From the NCBI GenBank assembly GCA_027488835.1, contig JAIYAW010000007.1:62001-126000 (forward strand): a stretch of 64,000 nt of DNA, given 5' to 3'. Source of the stretch: Bacteroidota bacterium (lineage in GTDB: Bacteria > Bacteroidota > Bacteroidia > NS11-12g > UBA955). The notes below the pieces were generated by a model. The model was not told the origin of the DNA. It made no database searches and worked only from the letters and a program-made list of their open reading frames with translations. Each line of letters begins with the position of its first letter. Positions within the stretch are counted from its first letter, which is position 1. The translations under genes and the position numbers were made by a program. This document shows, in pieces, positions 62,383 to 64,000 of this stretch.

Positions 62383-63099
62383 TTATTTGACCATAAGTCT
62401 GTCAACCATAATTGCGGTTGCAACGGCTGCATTTAGTGATTCTGCCTCTCCAATTCTTGGAATGGTTACAGCATGTGTAATCAAAGGTTGCAAATGCTCT
62501 CTAATTCCATGCGATTCGCTACCAACGAGCAACACGGTTGGTTCATTCAATTTGGTTTCGTAGAGTGAATTCCCTTTTAAGTATGCACCCAAAACGAATT
62601 TTCCAGCTATCATTTCTTGTAATTCTCCGTAAATACAATCGATACGAATAAAAGAACCCATACTCGCAGCAATGCACTTATTATTGTACACATCAACACA
62701 ATCGTTTGAAAGCAATATTTGTTTGATACCATACCAATCTGCAATGCGAATTAAGGTACCCATATTTCCTGGATCTGAAATTCCATCTAAAGCCAATGTA
62801 AGTGGCTGATTGCTATCCCACACAGGAGTTTGAGGGATATGAACAATTGCCATAATGCCCGGTGGGGTATCAAATTGAGAGAGTCGATTGCTATCTTCAT
62901 CTGAAATCACATCACAAGGAAGTTCAGGGTTATTCTTATCAAAATACCACTTGGTGCACAATATTTTGTCTACTTTAAAGTGACTGTGGAATACTTCATA
63001 GACCGCTTTTCGCCCTTCTACAATGAATTGGCCATATTTTTGCCTAAACTTAGGCATGCGCAATGAAGCATATTGTTTGAGTTCAGCTTGAGATGTCAT
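62383..63099 (-). CDS. SpoU/TrmH-family RNA 2'-O-methyltransferase
   Basis: 238 residues. N-terminal RNA-binding domain (LRMPKFRQKYGQFIVEGRKAV) and a knotted SPOUT domain with the three motifs DGISDPGNMGTLIRIADW, VLLVGSESHGI and IPRIGEAESLNAAVATAIMV. It methylates ribose in rRNA or tRNA; the exact site is not known. Its ATG (63099) overlaps, on the opposite strand, the ATG of the tamL-like gene (63093). No ATG in between would keep the N-terminal domain intact, so the overlap is probably genuine. Confidence 0.93.
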   Translation of the reverse strand: MTSQAELKQYASLRMPKFRQKYGQFIVEGRKAVYEVFHSHFKVDKILCTKWYFDKNNPELPCDVISDEDSNRLSQFDTPPGIMAIVHIPQTPVWDSNQPLTLALDGISDPGNMGTLIRIADWYGIKQILLSNDCVDVYNNKCIAASMGSFIRIDCIYGELQEMIAGKFVLGAYLKGNSLYETKLNEPTVLLVGSESHGIREHLQPLITHAVTIPRIGEAESLNAAVATAIMVDRLMVK

Positions 63100-64000
63100 A
63101 TTTTAATTACCACAAATATCTACCTTTTAAAAGCAATCTGTTCGCATGGTTGTTTCTTTCGGTGGTATTTTTTGCATGTGGTGTGAAAAAAACCATCCCT
63201 CAGAACCGACATTTGCTCAAGAAAAACATCGTTTCAATTGAAAATTTCAAGGGGAAACCCAAGAATTTTGGTGATTTAACCGCGCAAATTTTACATAGAA
63301 ATAACAAGCGTGTATTATTTAATAAGTTCCCCATATTCTTGTGGCTTTATGCCATTGGAACAGATGAAAAACATCCAGAATTAAGCGATTCTGTAGCTTG
63401 GCGAAGAAAACTAAGAAACGACTTAGGTGAACCACCGGTATTATTCGATGAACAATTGGCAAGTGTGTCAGCCGAAAACATCAAGAATTATCTGTTTAAT
63501 TTGGGATATTTTGATGCTCAGGTAAATTACACTGTGAAACTAAGCAACAGAAAAGCAAAGGTTACCTACCATGCAAAGCCTGGTGTGGCTTATAGAATTA
63601 ACTCTTTATTTAAAAAATCTGCCGACAGCGCCAATAACCATTACTTAGATTCATTTGTAGGCCTGTCTGACAAATTCAGGCTTTGGTGGCCTTGCAGCCT
63701 AAACAATTTGAACGAAGCGGAAGATGAAATTTCGAATAAATTTAGAGATGTTGGCTATTATACCATTAGCAAAGAATTTATCAGATACGAAATTGACACG
63801 TTAAACGACAAAAAAGAGGCAGCAGTTTTTGTAATGTTAGATAATTTACCAAGTGGTCAAAAGCACAAAAAATACTTTTTTGGAAATATTTTGGTAAATG
63901 TAAATACCAGTATAGAATACCTTTCAAACAATTATCCAACGTCCGTTTATAGCAAAGGAATTAAAATCAACTTAAACCATTATCCATTAGATTACAAAAT
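63093..64000 (+). CDS. TamL-like BamA-superfamily lipoprotein, 5' part only
   Basis: The first 302 codons are present and the frame runs off the right edge. An N-terminal region (MSYFNYHKYLPFKS, then LFAWLFLSVVFFACG) ends in a lipobox, so the protein is lipidated, which is the mark of TamL rather than BamA. Then FDEQLASVSAENIKNYLFNL and GYFDAQVNYTVK form a POTRA-like fold, and KFRDVGYYTISKEFIRYEID a second. The barrel would lie beyond the window. TamL works with TamB in outer membrane assembly. The neighbouring methyltransferase gene is a common partner of tamL in this phylum. Confidence 0.82.
   Translation, partial: MSYFNYHKYLPFKSNLFAWLFLSVVFFACGVKKTIPQNRHLLKKNIVSIENFKGKPKNFGDLTAQILHRNNKRVLFNKFPIFLWLYAIGTDEKHPELSDSVAWRRKLRNDLGEPPVLFDEQLASVSAENIKNYLFNLGYFDAQVNYTVKLSNRKAKVTYHAKPGVAYRINSLFKKSADSANNHYLDSFVGLSDKFRLWWPCSLNNLNEAEDEISNKFRDVGYYTISKEFIRYEIDTLNDKKEAAVFVMLDNLPSGQKHKKYFFGNILVNVNTSIEYLSNNYPTSVYSKGIKINLNHYPLDYK

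Noticed and set aside
1-64000. tRNA or rRNA genes
   Set aside because: The intergenic spaces were read on both strands; no cloverleaf with GTTCGAAT-type T-loop or rRNA sequence was recognised. A covariance-model scan would be decisive.

Overview
This window is AT-rich chromosomal DNA from a member of the Bacteroidota. The evidence is consistent across the window: type IX secretion sorting domains of both the A and B kinds, a SusC/HmuR-type TonB-dependent receptor with HmuY partners, DUF4175/DUF4294/DUF4296 proteins, the Bacteroidota form of Lgt, a TamL-like lipoprotein, and promoters of the TAnnTTTG (-7) class with no Shine-Dalgarno sequences. The carotenoid genes suggest a pigmented organism, and the absence of fermentation or anaerobe markers fits an aerobic free-living one. 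There is no transposase, integrase, phage gene, CRISPR array, rRNA or recognisable tRNA in the window. It reads as core genome.

Layout. 1-13.1 kb: mutS2 (cut by the left edge), a DUF4296 lipoprotein, the YggS PLP protein, a small barrel protein, dnaN, divIC, a BtuF/BtuC-like uptake pair, an mtaB-lgt-DUF4294 operon and hscA with a coupled barrel protein. 13.2-19.7 kb: a probable heme-acquisition operon (HmuY-like T9SS protein, TonB receptor, HmuY-like lipoprotein) running into a PD40 propeller protein and recO. 19.7-28.1 kb: fbp, aspartate kinase, a GH73/LysM hydrolase, a DsbD-like reductase, gmhA, a rhomboid protease, a GNAT enzyme, a minimal T9SS protein and a small lipoprotein. 28.1-36.1 kb: a CruF-like carotenoid gene, an acyl-CoA ligase, nfu, radA and the crtZ-crtI-crtB operon. 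36.2-50.8 kb: murB, a large T9SS protein, truB, a TlpA-like lipoprotein, an orphan response regulator, uvrC-pabB, murI, two OmpH/Skp chaperones, a LuxE-like enzyme and an RND/MMPL exporter. 50.8-53.7 kb: rpsF-rpsR-rplI and rpmH-rnpA-yidD, separated by a repeat-rich zone. 53.7-64 kb: a small membrane protein, an L-type lectin adhesin with a gliding-motility C-terminal domain, metG, a large DUF4175 protein, an rRNA methyltransferase and the start of tamL.

The most unusual structure is the repeat zone at 50.88-53.01 kb. A 56-bp sequence occurs three times with at most two differences between the compared pairs (50880-50935 inverted, 52495-52550, 52904-52959). It is combined with GTTTATAA-rich tandem units, a CCCGAA/TTCGGG palindrome and an AATCTGTCTAA module. 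One copy has entered the 3' end of rnpA and supplies the stop codon and about 17 C-terminal residues of RNase P protein. A four-unit tandem array sits directly upstream of the rpsF operon promoter.

Other recurring properties: the -7 promoter motif often lies only 4-8 nt before the start codon, which predicts leaderless or near-leaderless mRNAs; many starts are GTG or TTG; most convergent gene pairs abut or overlap with no terminator between them; and two divergent gene pairs have overlapping 5' ends.
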